DNA from: PNAI01 sp035501735
Lineage (GTDB): Bacteria > Pseudomonadota > Alphaproteobacteria > Rhizobiales > Xanthobacteraceae
Assembly: GCA_035501735.1 (NCBI GenBank)
Contig: DATJVR010000064.1
Coordinates: 111,857 to 175,856, forward strand
Length of the DNA: 64,000 bases
Direction of reading: 5' to 3'
Below are positions 7,978 through 16,471 of this stretch, one piece after another. Position 1 is the stretch's first letter; each line of letters starts with the position of its first letter. The position numbers and the translations under genes are program-made. Under the pieces are notes generated by a model, which was not told where the DNA came from, did not search any database, and saw nothing but the letters and a program-made list of their open reading frames with translations.

Positions 7978-10349
7978 CAATGGCGAACACGCGCGCCCAA
8001 CGCCATCCGGTCGGTATCAGCAGCGTTTCGGTTGCCGACATCGAGCGCGTTGTTTCTGCCGACGAGGCGCCGCCCCTTGCGGTCAATGCGAAGCTCGCGG
8101 TGATAGGCAAACCGGTGCCGCGCATCGACGGCCATGCCAAGGTGACGGGTGCTGCTCGGTTCACGGTGGATGTGAAACTTCCTGGCATGTTGCATGCACG
8201 TCTGCTGCGATCAGAGTACGCGCATGCTCAAATCGTCTCGATCGATGCCAGAGCGGCCGAGAAATATCCAGGGGTACGCGCTGTGCATCTCATCAGCCAG
8301 CACGTTGGGCGCGCGGTTGAGAGTTCGGAGTCGAGTCCTGCAGGAAATAATCACCGTGTACTCTATATCGGCGATCCGATTGCGGCAGTCGCCGCAACGA
8401 CTCGCGAAACCGCTCAGGCAGCCCTCGATTTAATCAAGGTCTCCTACCAGCCGCTTCCGTTTGTCGTTGACATCGAGGATGCGCGCAAGATCGACGCACC
8501 ACTGGTGTTTCAAGGGCCGGTGCACGGCGAGAGCTTCGCTGGTGGAGGCATGACTGGTTCGGGCGTGTCACAACAGGGGAACGTCCGAGGCCCGGTCAAG
8601 TCCGGTTCGCGCGGTAATATTACGCAAGGATTCTCGGAAGCCGATGTGGTCGTGGAGGGGGAATATCGCACGCAAGTGCAAACCCATTGCTGCCTCGAGA
8701 CCCATGCGGTCGTCGCCGATTGGCGAGCGGACGGTCTCACGGTTTACATGTCCACGCAATATACGGCGGGAGTGCGCAACGAAATCGCAAAGGCGTTTGG
8801 TCTGCCGCGCAGCCGGATTCGTGTAGTCGTTGAGGCTATGGGCGGCGGCTTCGGTTCGAAATCGAGTGCCGCCGACTACGTCCGAGCCGCAGTTGCGCTC
8901 TCACGCAAAGCGGGCGCTCCGGTTCGGCTCGTGCTCGACCGCGAAGAGGAACAACTCGACAGCGGCAATCGACCGGCAACCGTTCAGCGCCTGCGCATCG
9001 GGGCGCGGAGGAACGGCGTGCTCACGGCAATTGCACTCGACACTTACGGCACTGCCGGCGTCGGTCTTGGCGCCGGCGTCGGGAACATTGCCGAGGCGAT
9101 GTACCAATGCCCGAATTTTGAAATCGCGCAGTCCGACGTTTTCATCAACGCAGGACCGGGATGCCCGATGCGCGCGCCGGGCAATGTGCCGGGCGCCTTT
9201 GCGCTCGAACAGTCGATCGACGAGCTCGCCGAGAAGCTGAAGATGGATCCTGTGGCGTTGCACGACCTGATCGATCAAAGCCCGGTGCGACGCGAGGAGC
9301 GAAAAATCGGAGCGGCGCGGATCGGATGGGCTCGGCGTCACGCTCCGGCGGCCGATAATGGACCGATCAAGCGCGGAATTGGAATGGCTCAATCATTCTG
9401 GGGCGCCAATGTACAGACCAATTCAGCCTGCGAGGTTCGCATTCTGCGCGACGGATCGGTTGAGGTGCTTTCAAGCGTTCAAGACATCGGCACCGGCATC
9501 GGAACTGTGCTGGCCCAAGTCGTCGCCGAGGAATTGGGATTGCGCCCGAGCGATATCACGGTGCGAATCGGCGATACGGAATTTCCAGCGGGGCCGCCCT
9601 CCTACGGCAGCATGACGACGGCCTCGATCACGCCGCCGGCGCGAAATGCGGCTTATCAAGTACTGCAAAAGCTTAAAGACATAGTCGCGTCATCTCTGGG
9701 TGCCGCGCCCGAAAATTTGGTGGCGCGCGGTGGCCGGATCACGACACCCGATGGCACGCGCGGTATCGGATTTCGCGAGGCTGCGGCGCAATTGCGAACT
9801 GACCAGATCAGCGCGACTGCGAGCCGCTCCGACGACTACGGCGGTTTTGCCCGAAAATTTGGCGATATGGCATCAGCGCAACGGCATCTGGGCGGGGCGC
9901 AGTTTGCGCAGGTTGCGGTCGACACGGAGACCGGCACAGTCCGTGTCGAGCGCTTCGTGGCGGTACAGGATTGCGGCCGCCCGATGAACCCGCGTCAAAT
10001 CGAAAGCCAGGTGCAGGGCGGAATCCTGCAAGGGATTTCCTACGCCTTGTTCGAAGAGCGGATTTTCGACCGCGGCAGCGGACACATGCTCAACGCAGAT
10101 CTCGAACATTACAAAATTCTGGGCCCGCGCGAAACGCCGACGATCGAAGTTCATCTGCTCGAGCATTATCAAGGCATGAGCTCAACTGATGCATACGGAA
10201 TTGCCGAGCCCTCGAACATCGCAACGGCGCCTGCCATTGCCAATGCCATCTACAACGCCATCGGGGTGCGCGTTCGCCAGCTGCCCATGACGCCAGCAAT
10301 GATCCTGAGCGCGCTGGGCCGCATTCCGAAACAGAGTACACGGACATGA
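7974..10349 (+). CDS. Molybdopterin-binding large subunit of xanthine dehydrogenase/aldehyde oxidase family
   Basis: A 791-aa catalytic subunit. Visible family blocks are GKPVPRIDGHAKVTGAARF near residue 42, the Moco-binding EAMGGGFGSKSSAADY around 285, the PGCPMRAPGNVPGAFALEQS loop, GSVEVLSSVQDIGTGIGTV, and the C-terminal DAYGIAEPSNIATAPAIANA containing the catalytic Glu. It hydroxylates an aldehyde or N-heterocycle using water, passing electrons through FeS and FAD subunits. It has no Tat signal and would be co-exported with the small subunit. It is coupled by overlap to both neighbours. Closest in layout to PaoC, though substrate cannot be read from sequence. Confidence 0.92.
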   Translation: MTMANTRAQRHPVGISSVSVADIERVVSADEAPPLAVNAKLAVIGKPVPRIDGHAKVTGAARFTVDVKLPGMLHARLLRSEYAHAQIVSIDARAAEKYPGVRAVHLISQHVGRAVESSESSPAGNNHRVLYIGDPIAAVAATTRETAQAALDLIKVSYQPLPFVVDIEDARKIDAPLVFQGPVHGESFAGGGMTGSGVSQQGNVRGPVKSGSRGNITQGFSEADVVVEGEYRTQVQTHCCLETHAVVADWRADGLTVYMSTQYTAGVRNEIAKAFGLPRSRIRVVVEAMGGGFGSKSSAADYVRAAVALSRKAGAPVRLVLDREEEQLDSGNRPATVQRLRIGARRNGVLTAIALDTYGTAGVGLGAGVGNIAEAMYQCPNFEIAQSDVFINAGPGCPMRAPGNVPGAFALEQSIDELAEKLKMDPVALHDLIDQSPVRREERKIGAARIGWARRHAPAADNGPIKRGIGMAQSFWGANVQTNSACEVRILRDGSVEVLSSVQDIGTGIGTVLAQVVAEELGLRPSDITVRIGDTEFPAGPPSYGSMTTASITPPARNAAYQVLQKLKDIVASSLGAAPENLVARGGRITTPDGTRGIGFREAAAQLRTDQISATASRSDDYGGFARKFGDMASAQRHLGGAQFAQVAVDTETGTVRVERFVAVQDCGRPMNPRQIESQVQGGILQGISYALFEERIFDRGSGHMLNADLEHYKILGPRETPTIEVHLLEHYQGMSSTDAYGIAEPSNIATAPAIANAIYNAIGVRVRQLPMTPAMILSALGRIPKQSTRT

Positions 10350-11371
10350 AGAATTTTGAGTGGACGAGCCCGCGCGGGTTGGCCGAAGCCAGCAAGGCAG
10401 AAGCCGTCGTCGTTGCTGACGCGATGGCGAGCAAGGACGGTCATCCCTCGGCTGACGGCGTTGTGTTTAAGGCCGGAGGAATCGATCTCTTGGACCTCAT
10501 GAAAGACGGTCTGCTCACTCCGCGTCGGTTGGTGAATTTGCGGACAATTCCCGGGCTGGACCTTATTGCGCAGGGAAAAAGTGGTGAGGTGCGCATCGGA
10601 GCCAATGTCACGCTGGCTCGCCTTGCCGACGATCCCTTGCTGCGTGCGCGTTATCGCGCGCTGGCCGATGCCGCTAATTGTTCGGCGAGCCCGCAAATAA
10701 GGGCTGTCGCCACCATCGGCGGCAATCTGTTGCAGCGGCCGCGCTGTTGGTATTTCCGATCGCGCCATCATCACTGCGCACGCAAAGGCGGCACTGCCTG
10801 CTTCGCCTTTACCGGCGAGAATCAATATCATGCGATCTTCGATCATCATGGCTGTGCCATCGTGCATCCATCGACGGCCGCCACAGCATTGGTTGCGTTC
10901 GGCGCCAAGGTTGAATTGATGCAGACGGACGGCGCAAGACGCGTCGTGGACCTCGAGAGATTTTTCGTGCTGCCAGATGCCGACATTCAACGCGAAAACA
11001 GTCTCAAAGCGGGGGAAATACTCACCGGCATCCTGCTTCCGGCCCAGACGTCCGGGGTCACATCCGTCCACCTCAAGCACAGCGAGAAGGATTCCTTCGA
11101 CTGGCCAAGCGCTGACGTTGCGGTCATGCTGGAAAGGAATACGAACGGCGTGTGTCGTCGCGCCTCCGTTGTCCTCGGCGCCGCCGCACCGGTGCCGCAT
11201 CGCGCCAAAACAGCCGAAGCAGCGCTCATCGGGAAACGGATCAATGAGCAGTCGGCCCGTGCCGCCGCCGAAGCTGCTCTCGTTGGCGCGACGCCGCTCA
11301 GCAAGAACGCATACAAATTGCCGATTTTCATGACGCTCGTCCGCCGCGCGGTTCTGGCGGCAGCAGCCTGA
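10346..11371 (+). CDS. FAD-binding subunit of the molybdenum hydroxylase (PaoB-like)
   Basis: A 341-aa FAD-binding PCMH-type protein. It carries ATIGGNLLQRPRCWYFRS, where the GGN/LLQR loop contacts FAD, followed by an inserted cysteine segment (CWYFR...HHHC...GGTAC) and GENQYHAIF. This insertion matches the extra Fe-S-cluster-binding loop of PaoB-like subunits rather than classical XdhA/CoxM. The C-terminal CO dehydrogenase flavoprotein domain follows (residues about 230-335). The start overlaps the large subunit by 4 bp. Together the three genes encode a heterotrimer. The cluster type in this loop is inferred from PaoB. Confidence 0.88.
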   Translation: MKNFEWTSPRGLAEASKAEAVVVADAMASKDGHPSADGVVFKAGGIDLLDLMKDGLLTPRRLVNLRTIPGLDLIAQGKSGEVRIGANVTLARLADDPLLRARYRALADAANCSASPQIRAVATIGGNLLQRPRCWYFRSRHHHCARKGGTACFAFTGENQYHAIFDHHGCAIVHPSTAATALVAFGAKVELMQTDGARRVVDLERFFVLPDADIQRENSLKAGEILTGILLPAQTSGVTSVHLKHSEKDSFDWPSADVAVMLERNTNGVCRRASVVLGAAAPVPHRAKTAEAALIGKRINEQSARAAAEAALVGATPLSKNAYKLPIFMTLVRRAVLAAAA

Positions 11372-11386
11372 CCGGGAGACAAAATC

Positions 11387-12034
11387 ATGATGACGCGAAG
11401 ACAAACAAATGCGGGATTGCTCTCGGCCGCGGTTGCTGGAAGTTCGGCGCTAGCCGCGCAGGAAAAGCCAACCATGAAACTGCCTCCGCCACGGACGAAA
11501 GGAGGCAAACCGCTCATTGAGGCGCTGCAATTGCGGCGCTCGATCCGCGCCTACGCCGAGAAGCCGCTTCCGCCGCAGGTCTTATCCGAGCTGCTATGGG
11601 CGGCTTTCGGGATCAATCGGCCATCCGGAGATCGGACCGCGCCGTACTGGCGGCACGTGATGGTCATCGACGTCTATGCGGCAATGGCCGATGCCGTTTG
11701 GCTGTACGAGCCCAAAAGCCACACGCTCGTGCAACATAGGCGCGGTGATATCCGCGCCCAAACCGGGCTCCAGGATTTTGTCGCTACGGCCCCGCTCAAT
11801 CTCGTCTATGTCGCGCACGGCGAGCGCATGCAAGATATCTCTCCCGAGGATCGCCGACTCTATGCCTCGGTCGACGCCGGTTTCATCGGGCAGAACGTGT
11901 ATTTGTTCTGCGCCTCCGAAGGTCTTGCCACGGTGTTTCGGGGTGCCGTTGATTTCAAGAAGCTTGCACAGGCCATGCAGCTTCCCGAAACCCAGTTCGT
12001 AACGTTTGCTCAGACCGTCGGATATCCAAAATAG
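11387..12034 (+). CDS. Nitroreductase family protein with Tat-like N-terminus
   Basis: A 215-aa flavoenzyme of the SagB/ThcOx-type nitroreductase group. It begins MMTRRQTNAGLLSAAVAGSS, a probable twin-arginine or Sec signal, followed by the FMN-binding LIEALQLRRSIRAYAEKPLP. The C-terminal half has DAGFIGQNVYLFCASEGLAT and the short terminal FAQTVGYPK. It lies 15 bp after the FAD subunit and likely belongs to the same transcript, suggesting a periplasmic flavin oxidoreductase accompanying the molybdenum enzyme. Acg-like nitroreductases are also part of dormancy regulons in mycobacteria. Substrate unknown. Confidence 0.82.
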   Translation: MMTRRQTNAGLLSAAVAGSSALAAQEKPTMKLPPPRTKGGKPLIEALQLRRSIRAYAEKPLPPQVLSELLWAAFGINRPSGDRTAPYWRHVMVIDVYAAMADAVWLYEPKSHTLVQHRRGDIRAQTGLQDFVATAPLNLVYVAHGERMQDISPEDRRLYASVDAGFIGQNVYLFCASEGLATVFRGAVDFKKLAQAMQLPETQFVTFAQTVGYPK

Positions 12035-12050
12035 CATCCCTCCGGGATGC
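12034..12050 (+). terminator. Perfect 7-bp stem-loop after the nitroreductase
   Basis: GCATCCC-TCC-GGGATGC begins at the last base of the nitroreductase stop codon. No T tract follows, so it may act as an mRNA 3'-stabilising hairpin or an inefficient terminator between nitroreductase and the YbaK gene. Confidence 0.35.
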
Positions 12051-12076
12051 CAGCGATTTCGGCAAAGAGGCAGGTC

Positions 12077-12538
12077 ATGGGGATTGCAATCACTCTCGCA
12101 CAGTATCTTCTCGACAGGAAAATTGCATACGATCTCGTGCCCCATCCGCACACGGAAACAGCCTTGGCAAGTGCCGCCGCGAGCAAGTTATCAGCTGAGA
12201 GCGTCATCAAGGCGGTCGTTCTCAAAGGCACAGACGGGTTCATGCTCGCGCTGCTTCCGGCCTCGCGCCACATCAAGTTTGATGCGCTTCGGAAGCTGCT
12301 CGGCAGTGAAGTGGACATCGCCAACGAGGAGCAGGTGGAGACGCTCTTTCTCGATTGCGAGCCTGGCTCAGTCCCTGCGCTCGGGGCCGCATACGGACTC
12401 GATGTCGTGGTCGATGATAGCTTGGCCCAGCAGCCGGAACTCTACTTGGAGGCCGGCGATCACGCCCATTTAGTTCATATCAGCGGTACGAATTTTCGGA
12501 AACTGATGAACGATGCTCGACATGGACGGTTTTCCTGA
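12077..12538 (+). CDS. YbaK/EbsC-type aminoacyl-tRNA deacylase
   Basis: A 153-aa single-domain protein of the trans-editing family that hydrolyses misacylated tRNA (Ala-, Pro- or Cys-tRNA). Family markers are TLAQYLLDRKIAYDLVPHPH, SAESVIKAVVLKG with the conserved Lys, GFMLALLPASRHI and CEPGSVPALGAAYGLDVVVD. The start at 12077 follows GAGG at a suitable distance; the frame is open from 12047 without family similarity. It sits between nitroreductase and a lipoate-ligase-like gene. Exact tRNA specificity cannot be given. Confidence 0.85.
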   Translation: MGIAITLAQYLLDRKIAYDLVPHPHTETALASAAASKLSAESVIKAVVLKGTDGFMLALLPASRHIKFDALRKLLGSEVDIANEEQVETLFLDCEPGSVPALGAAYGLDVVVDDSLAQQPELYLEAGDHAHLVHISGTNFRKLMNDARHGRFS

Positions 12539-12574
12539 CGTGCCTGAAGTCGTCCAGCGTGTTAAGAGAAGTGC

Positions 12575-13372
12575 GTGCAGTCCAGCGCAACCATTAAAGG
12601 CGGTCGGCAAATCGTACTCGTTCCCGAGGTATGTCCGGTCGAAATCGGATTGGCGCACCAGCAGAACCTCGCCGACGAAAATACCGGCCGATCCGCCGTT
12701 CCCGCATTGTTGATTTGGCGCTGCGCGCCGGCCTTGCTCGTCACGCGTTCGGAGACGCGCTTACCTCGTTTCGACGGCGCTGTCGCAGCAATGCAAGCCG
12801 CTGGCTGGCCGGTCTTGTTGCGTAAGAGCGGCGGTGGAGCTTGCCCGCTCGGACCCGGGACCGTGCAGGTCTCGATGATCGAGGCGGTTTCCTCGGATGC
12901 GACAATGAATGCCAAATACACCGCCCTCGCACGACTCCTTCAATTCACGCTTTCTACTTTTCAAATCGTCTGTCAGACCGGATCGGTTGCAGGCGCCTTT
13001 TGTCCCGGGAAATATGATTTGTCGGTTCAAGGCAAGAAAATCGCCGGCATGTCTCAGCATTGGTTCCGCAATCGCTGCGGAGTCCGCTGTGTCATCACGG
13101 CGGCTTCCGTCAACATTGAAGAAACGCCCCACGTGCTCGCCGACGTCGTCAATCGATTTTACAGCAGTGCTGGTAGCCCGCTTCGCTGCCAGGCGGCCGT
13201 TCTGACCAACCTGCGACTGTGCGCCGCAGCCGATCATGCTGCCGGCTCCAAATTGGCATCAGCGGTTATGCATCAGCTTTGCTCGGCCGCGGATATGCTC
13301 GGCGAGTCGAACCGCGAGGATTTCCCTCGAAACCTGAGCCTTCCTTCGCTCATTTCCCAGCCGCATGACTGA
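12575..13372 (+). CDS. Lipoate-protein ligase A-like protein
   Basis: A 265-aa member of the biotin/lipoate ligase fold, with a GTG start after AAGAGAAG. Matches are LLRKSGGGACPLGPGTVQVS (counterpart of RRSGGGAVYHD in LplA) and GKYDLSVQGKKIAGMSQHW, holding the catalytic Lys of the KIAG motif. It would activate or transfer lipoyl/octanoyl groups. Two 2-oxoacid dehydrogenase E2 proteins in the window carry lipoyl domains, so it may serve them. The sequence is divergent (GACP instead of GAVYHD), so another acyl substrate is possible. Confidence 0.78.
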   Translation: MQSSATIKGGRQIVLVPEVCPVEIGLAHQQNLADENTGRSAVPALLIWRCAPALLVTRSETRLPRFDGAVAAMQAAGWPVLLRKSGGGACPLGPGTVQVSMIEAVSSDATMNAKYTALARLLQFTLSTFQIVCQTGSVAGAFCPGKYDLSVQGKKIAGMSQHWFRNRCGVRCVITAASVNIEETPHVLADVVNRFYSSAGSPLRCQAAVLTNLRLCAAADHAAGSKLASAVMHQLCSAADMLGESNREDFPRNLSLPSLISQPHD

Positions 13373-13441
13373 TCGACATAAATCTGTAAGTTAGATTGAC
13401 GGTATGAAATCATGGTGACGCCTTGCCAATGTGCAGTGCAG

Positions 13442-13516
13442 CATTTTTTGTTTTGATGCGATCAACACACGATCCGCGCAGTATTTTTGGTTTTGACCCA
13501 GATCAACACGTGATCC
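13442..13516. repeat. Tandem promoter repeat ahead of cstA
   Basis: Two related units of about 34 bp. Each holds a T-rich run, TTTTGA, GATCAACAC and GATCC. The second contains a perfect FixK box; the first has a 13-bp version, TTGATGCGATCAA, with one base missing from the spacer. Confidence 0.6.
13493..13506. promoter_or_regulatory. FixK/FNR-type box
   Basis: TTGACCCAGATCAA, 98 bp before the cstA start, in the second unit of the tandem repeat. Confidence 0.75.
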
Positions 13517-13604
13517 TTTTAACAGGCCAATAATTTTACAAATTTTTGAATGGCCTTCGGGCGTACGCGCAGTCACGGCCATTCGATCAAGAGAGGGCAG
13601 AGTC

Positions 13605-15518
13605 ATGAACAGCTTCTGGATCGTCATTCTCAGCGTACTGACCGTCTATTTGGCCTACAACCTGTACGCCAAACGCATCGACCGGAGTGTCATCCAGCCC
13701 GATGCCAAACGGGCGACGCCAGCCCGCATGTACATGGACGGCGTCGATTTCATGCCGACCAGCCGCAATGTGCTGTTCGGCTATCACTTCAAGGCAATCG
13801 CGGCCGCCGGCCCGATCGTCGGACCGATCACGGCCGCAAACCTGTGGGGCTGGGCGCCCTCGCTGGCCTGGCTGATCTTGGGTGTCAGCTTCATTGGCTG
13901 GGCGAGCGATTACTCGGCAATCATGGTGGCAGTGCGCAACGACGGCAACAGCCTGTCGGCCATCGCGCATCGGCTGATCGCTCCCCGCACGCGTACGATC
14001 CTGTTCGTGTTCATCTTCTTCTATTTGATGCTGCTGGCCGGCGCGTTCATCGGAATTTTGGCTGCGACCCTGTCCGCGCGACCGGATGTACCGTTCGGCA
14101 TCGTGATGCTCGGCCTGATGGGGCTGCTGGCGGGCCAGATGATGTACCGCTGGAAGATGGGCATCACTGGCGTCACCGCCGTCGTCGTCGCCATCACGAT
14201 CGGCGCCATGGCGCTGGGACCCTGGGGACAGCATCGGGACTCGGCCGGCGCGCTGGTGCAAGGTCCGGTGGCTGCCGCGGTAACCTGGATTAACAGCCAG
14301 GTCGACAGCATTACGGGCAACCAAGCGCTCATCGCGGTCCAGGATCCAACGATGGCGGATCCGAGGATTCCGGCTCCGGGTGCGGATGGCAAACGCCCGA
14401 CAACAGCTGCCTATGACGCGGCTGCCGGTCTGCTTAAGACGCTGCCGAATTACCTATTCTGGATGGTGTTCCTGTTCGCGTTCAGCTACCTCGGCGCCAA
14501 TCTGCCGATCTGGCGGTTCGCGCAGCCGGTGAATTACATCGGTTTCTGGATCACGCTCATAACCGTCCTGCTCAGCGCGGCGGGCATGATCGTCGCGCCG
14601 CTGCTTGGAACGAAAGACATGGCGGGCAATCTGATTGGCGCTTTTGCGTTGCCTGCCTTCAAGGACCTTGGCTTCGCGATCCAACCGGGTCAGGCCTGGC
14701 AACCGTTGTGGCCGATGCTTTTCGTGACCATCGCCTGCGGCGCGATCTCGGGCTGGCACGCGCTGGTCGGCTCGGTAGGCACCGCGCGGCAGCTTGAATA
14801 CGAGACCGACGGGCTGCCGGTCGGCGCCGGCGGCATGTTCGGCGAGAACGCGCTGGCGCTGCTGTCGCTCACCGCTGTCTCCATCGCCGGTGCCGGCGGC
14901 GGCGGCGGCCGCTTCGCTTTAGGCGTCGGCAAGCTCATCTATGCCGGCACCTTCGGGTTTATCCCCGAGGCCTTCGGCACGGCGCTTGGGTTCGGCACCT
15001 TCGTGATCATCGTGCTCACCGTGACCATCCTGGTCTTCCGCGTGATGCGTGTAACGCTCACCGAGTGGGTCGGTGATGCCATGCCGGCCGTGCGGAACAT
15101 GCACGTGTCCAGCCTGATCTCGATGATCCTCACGGCCGCGCTCGTACTCACCGGCACCTGGGTCTATCTCTGGCAGATGTTCGGTGCGTCCAACCAGCTG
15201 ATGGCGGCCTTGAGCCTGCTCGTCGTCGCGGTCTGGCTGAAGTCGGAAAAACGCAATCCGAGCTATGCGCTGGTACCGATGATCTTCATGTACGTGACCA
15301 CGCTGGCGGCAACCGCCGTCACCGCGCGGAATCTCTACGTGACGATCGCGGCCAACCCGAAAATTATGGGGCTGCCGGTGTACGGCGCATGGGCCATGAT
15401 CGCGGTCTCCGTGCTCCTGTTCGTGGCGGCCATCCTCATCGGATGGGATGGGTACAAGGCTTATCTCCGCTATCACGCGACACCCAGCCCGCGGGTGCGT
15501 TCGGTTCCCGCGGAATAG
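13605..15518 (+). CDS. cstA: Carbon starvation protein A family transporter
   Basis: A 637-aa integral membrane protein with some 16 hydrophobic segments. CstA/BtsT signatures include HFKAIAAAGPIVGPITAANLWGW near residue 60, SDYSAIMVAVRNDG, WHALVGSVGTARQLEYE, GGMFGENALALLSLTAVSIAG and the C-terminal MFGASNQLMAALSLLVVAVWL. Characterised members import pyruvate or peptides during carbon starvation. A FixK box precedes it, and a dehydrogenase for a pyruvate-type substrate lies downstream (21-24 kb), so pyruvate uptake under low oxygen is plausible. The base composition here looks higher in GC than its left neighbours. A convergent gene ends 12 bp away. Confidence 0.93.
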   Translation: MNSFWIVILSVLTVYLAYNLYAKRIDRSVIQPDAKRATPARMYMDGVDFMPTSRNVLFGYHFKAIAAAGPIVGPITAANLWGWAPSLAWLILGVSFIGWASDYSAIMVAVRNDGNSLSAIAHRLIAPRTRTILFVFIFFYLMLLAGAFIGILAATLSARPDVPFGIVMLGLMGLLAGQMMYRWKMGITGVTAVVVAITIGAMALGPWGQHRDSAGALVQGPVAAAVTWINSQVDSITGNQALIAVQDPTMADPRIPAPGADGKRPTTAAYDAAAGLLKTLPNYLFWMVFLFAFSYLGANLPIWRFAQPVNYIGFWITLITVLLSAAGMIVAPLLGTKDMAGNLIGAFALPAFKDLGFAIQPGQAWQPLWPMLFVTIACGAISGWHALVGSVGTARQLEYETDGLPVGAGGMFGENALALLSLTAVSIAGAGGGGGRFALGVGKLIYAGTFGFIPEAFGTALGFGTFVIIVLTVTILVFRVMRVTLTEWVGDAMPAVRNMHVSSLISMILTAALVLTGTWVYLWQMFGASNQLMAALSLLVVAVWLKSEKRNPSYALVPMIFMYVTTLAATAVTARNLYVTIAANPKIMGLPVYGAWAMIAVSVLLFVAAILIGWDGYKAYLRYHATPSPRVRSVPAE

Positions 15519-15529
15519 GCCCGCCCATG

Positions 15530-16162
15530 TCAGTCCAGCGCGCGCTCGGCGATCGCTTGCATGGCTTCGAAGAAGTCGCGCGCTGGCTGCCGTTGATCGG
15601 GCAGCGAGACGTGTATCTGGAAATGGGGCTCGGCGCGGCGGATGGACAACCGTTTGACGTCCAATCCGGCGCGCCGGGCTTCGGCCAACAGCGCATCGGC
15701 GAACGTGAGTGCTGCGGCGGTGCCATAATGCACGACGAGGTCACCGGTAGCCGAGGCTTGCCGAACCAGCCATTCTGTTGGCACGCGGCGGATCGCTTCG
15801 CGACCGGACCAGCTCGCCGCGTCGAGCGCTTCGAACTCCAATTGGGCCACCTGGCGCAACACGCCGCGGATGATGAGGGTATCGCGACGGCCGCGGGCGC
15901 GGCCGAGCGCCCACATCCACGGCGTATCGCGCGGCTCGAGGAAGACGACCATCGTCACGCTGGCGAACGGCGCCTTGCCGTCGCGGATCACCATCTCGAC
16001 CGCGCTCGAGCCCAACCATCGCACGGTGGTGCGCTCGCCGAGCACCGGCAAGCCGCCCTGCATCCAGCGCATGAGCTCGCGTCCCTTGCGGATGTTCCAG
16101 ATCGTGCCGGCGGCGAACCAGGCGACGACAGCGACCGCAGCGATAGCGATGAGTTCCGTCAT
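15530..16162 (-). CDS. Hypothetical membrane-anchored protein of the ArsA-pair cassette
   Basis: A 210-aa protein that I do not recognise. Residues about 4-22 (LIAIAAVAVVAWFAAGTIW) form an N-terminal membrane anchor. The remainder is a soluble mixed domain with RWLGSSAVEMVIRDGKAPFA, VVFLEPRDTPWMW and an Arg-rich linker GRARGRRD. It converges with cstA (12-bp gap) and diverges from the small gene at 16211 with only 48 bp between, so it may share a promoter region with the ATPase cassette. The start has no strong ribosome binding site. Coding-like codon usage supports reality. Confidence 0.6.
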   Translation of the reverse strand: MTELIAIAAVAVVAWFAAGTIWNIRKGRELMRWMQGGLPVLGERTTVRWLGSSAVEMVIRDGKAPFASVTMVVFLEPRDTPWMWALGRARGRRDTLIIRGVLRQVAQLEFEALDAASWSGREAIRRVPTEWLVRQASATGDLVVHYGTAAALTFADALLAEARRAGLDVKRLSIRRAEPHFQIHVSLPDQRQPARDFFEAMQAIAERALD

Positions 16163-16210
16163 GGCGGAGGGGACGATAGCACGTCCGTCGCCCGCCGGTG
16201 GAGACGCGCG

Positions 16211-16459
16211 GTGCGCGAGTTCATTTACGGCATGACCAGCTACGAGTTCGTGCAGCAGGCGCTGGAAATGCGCGCTTCAATGCAAAAGCTGTTCTTGGTC
16301 GGCGTGTTCGGAGACATGCTCGGCGTGCCGATCCTGCCGCCGTATTATGGGCTGCGCCTGCTGCCCTGGGTGGTGCCGGAGATCGAGGCGTGGAAACGCG
16401 AGGTTCTCCGCGAGCGCGAGCTGGGCGACAGCCACGAACATCACCTGCACGGACTTTGA
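16211..16459 (+). CDS. Small conserved protein, paralogue A, of the ArsA-pair cassette
   Basis: An 82-aa protein with a GTG start after GGTGGAGA. It is clearly related to the next gene: both share RE-IYGM, RASM--LF, GD-LG-PILPPYY-LRLLP and VVP-I--WKR--LRE. The middle (LFLVGVFGDMLGVPILPPYY) is hydrophobic enough for membrane association or a hairpin. The tail DSHEHHLHGL has four His residues and could bind metal. A much longer open frame covers this start, but only this segment has a homologue next door. I know no named family. Proximity suggests a client or partner of the ATPases. Confidence 0.7.
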   Translation: MREFIYGMTSYEFVQQALEMRASMQKLFLVGVFGDMLGVPILPPYYGLRLLPWVVPEIEAWKREVLRERELGDSHEHHLHGL

Positions 16460-16471
16460 GAGGAGACGGCC

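Noticed and set aside
10250..11404. 384-aa minus-strand open frame
   Set aside because: Antisense to the FAD subunit and its flanks; no family signature and an implausible His/Arg/Cys-rich composition.
13587..14324. 245-aa minus-strand frame opposite cstA
   Set aside because: Antisense to a strongly conserved transporter; the His/Asp/Arg-rich translation is typical of shadow frames in GC-rich DNA.
15389..16459. 356-aa frame spanning the cstA end to the ArsA cassette
   Set aside because: It would overlap cstA and run antisense to the 15530-16162 gene. Only its last 82 residues match the neighbouring small protein, so the GTG at 16211 was taken.
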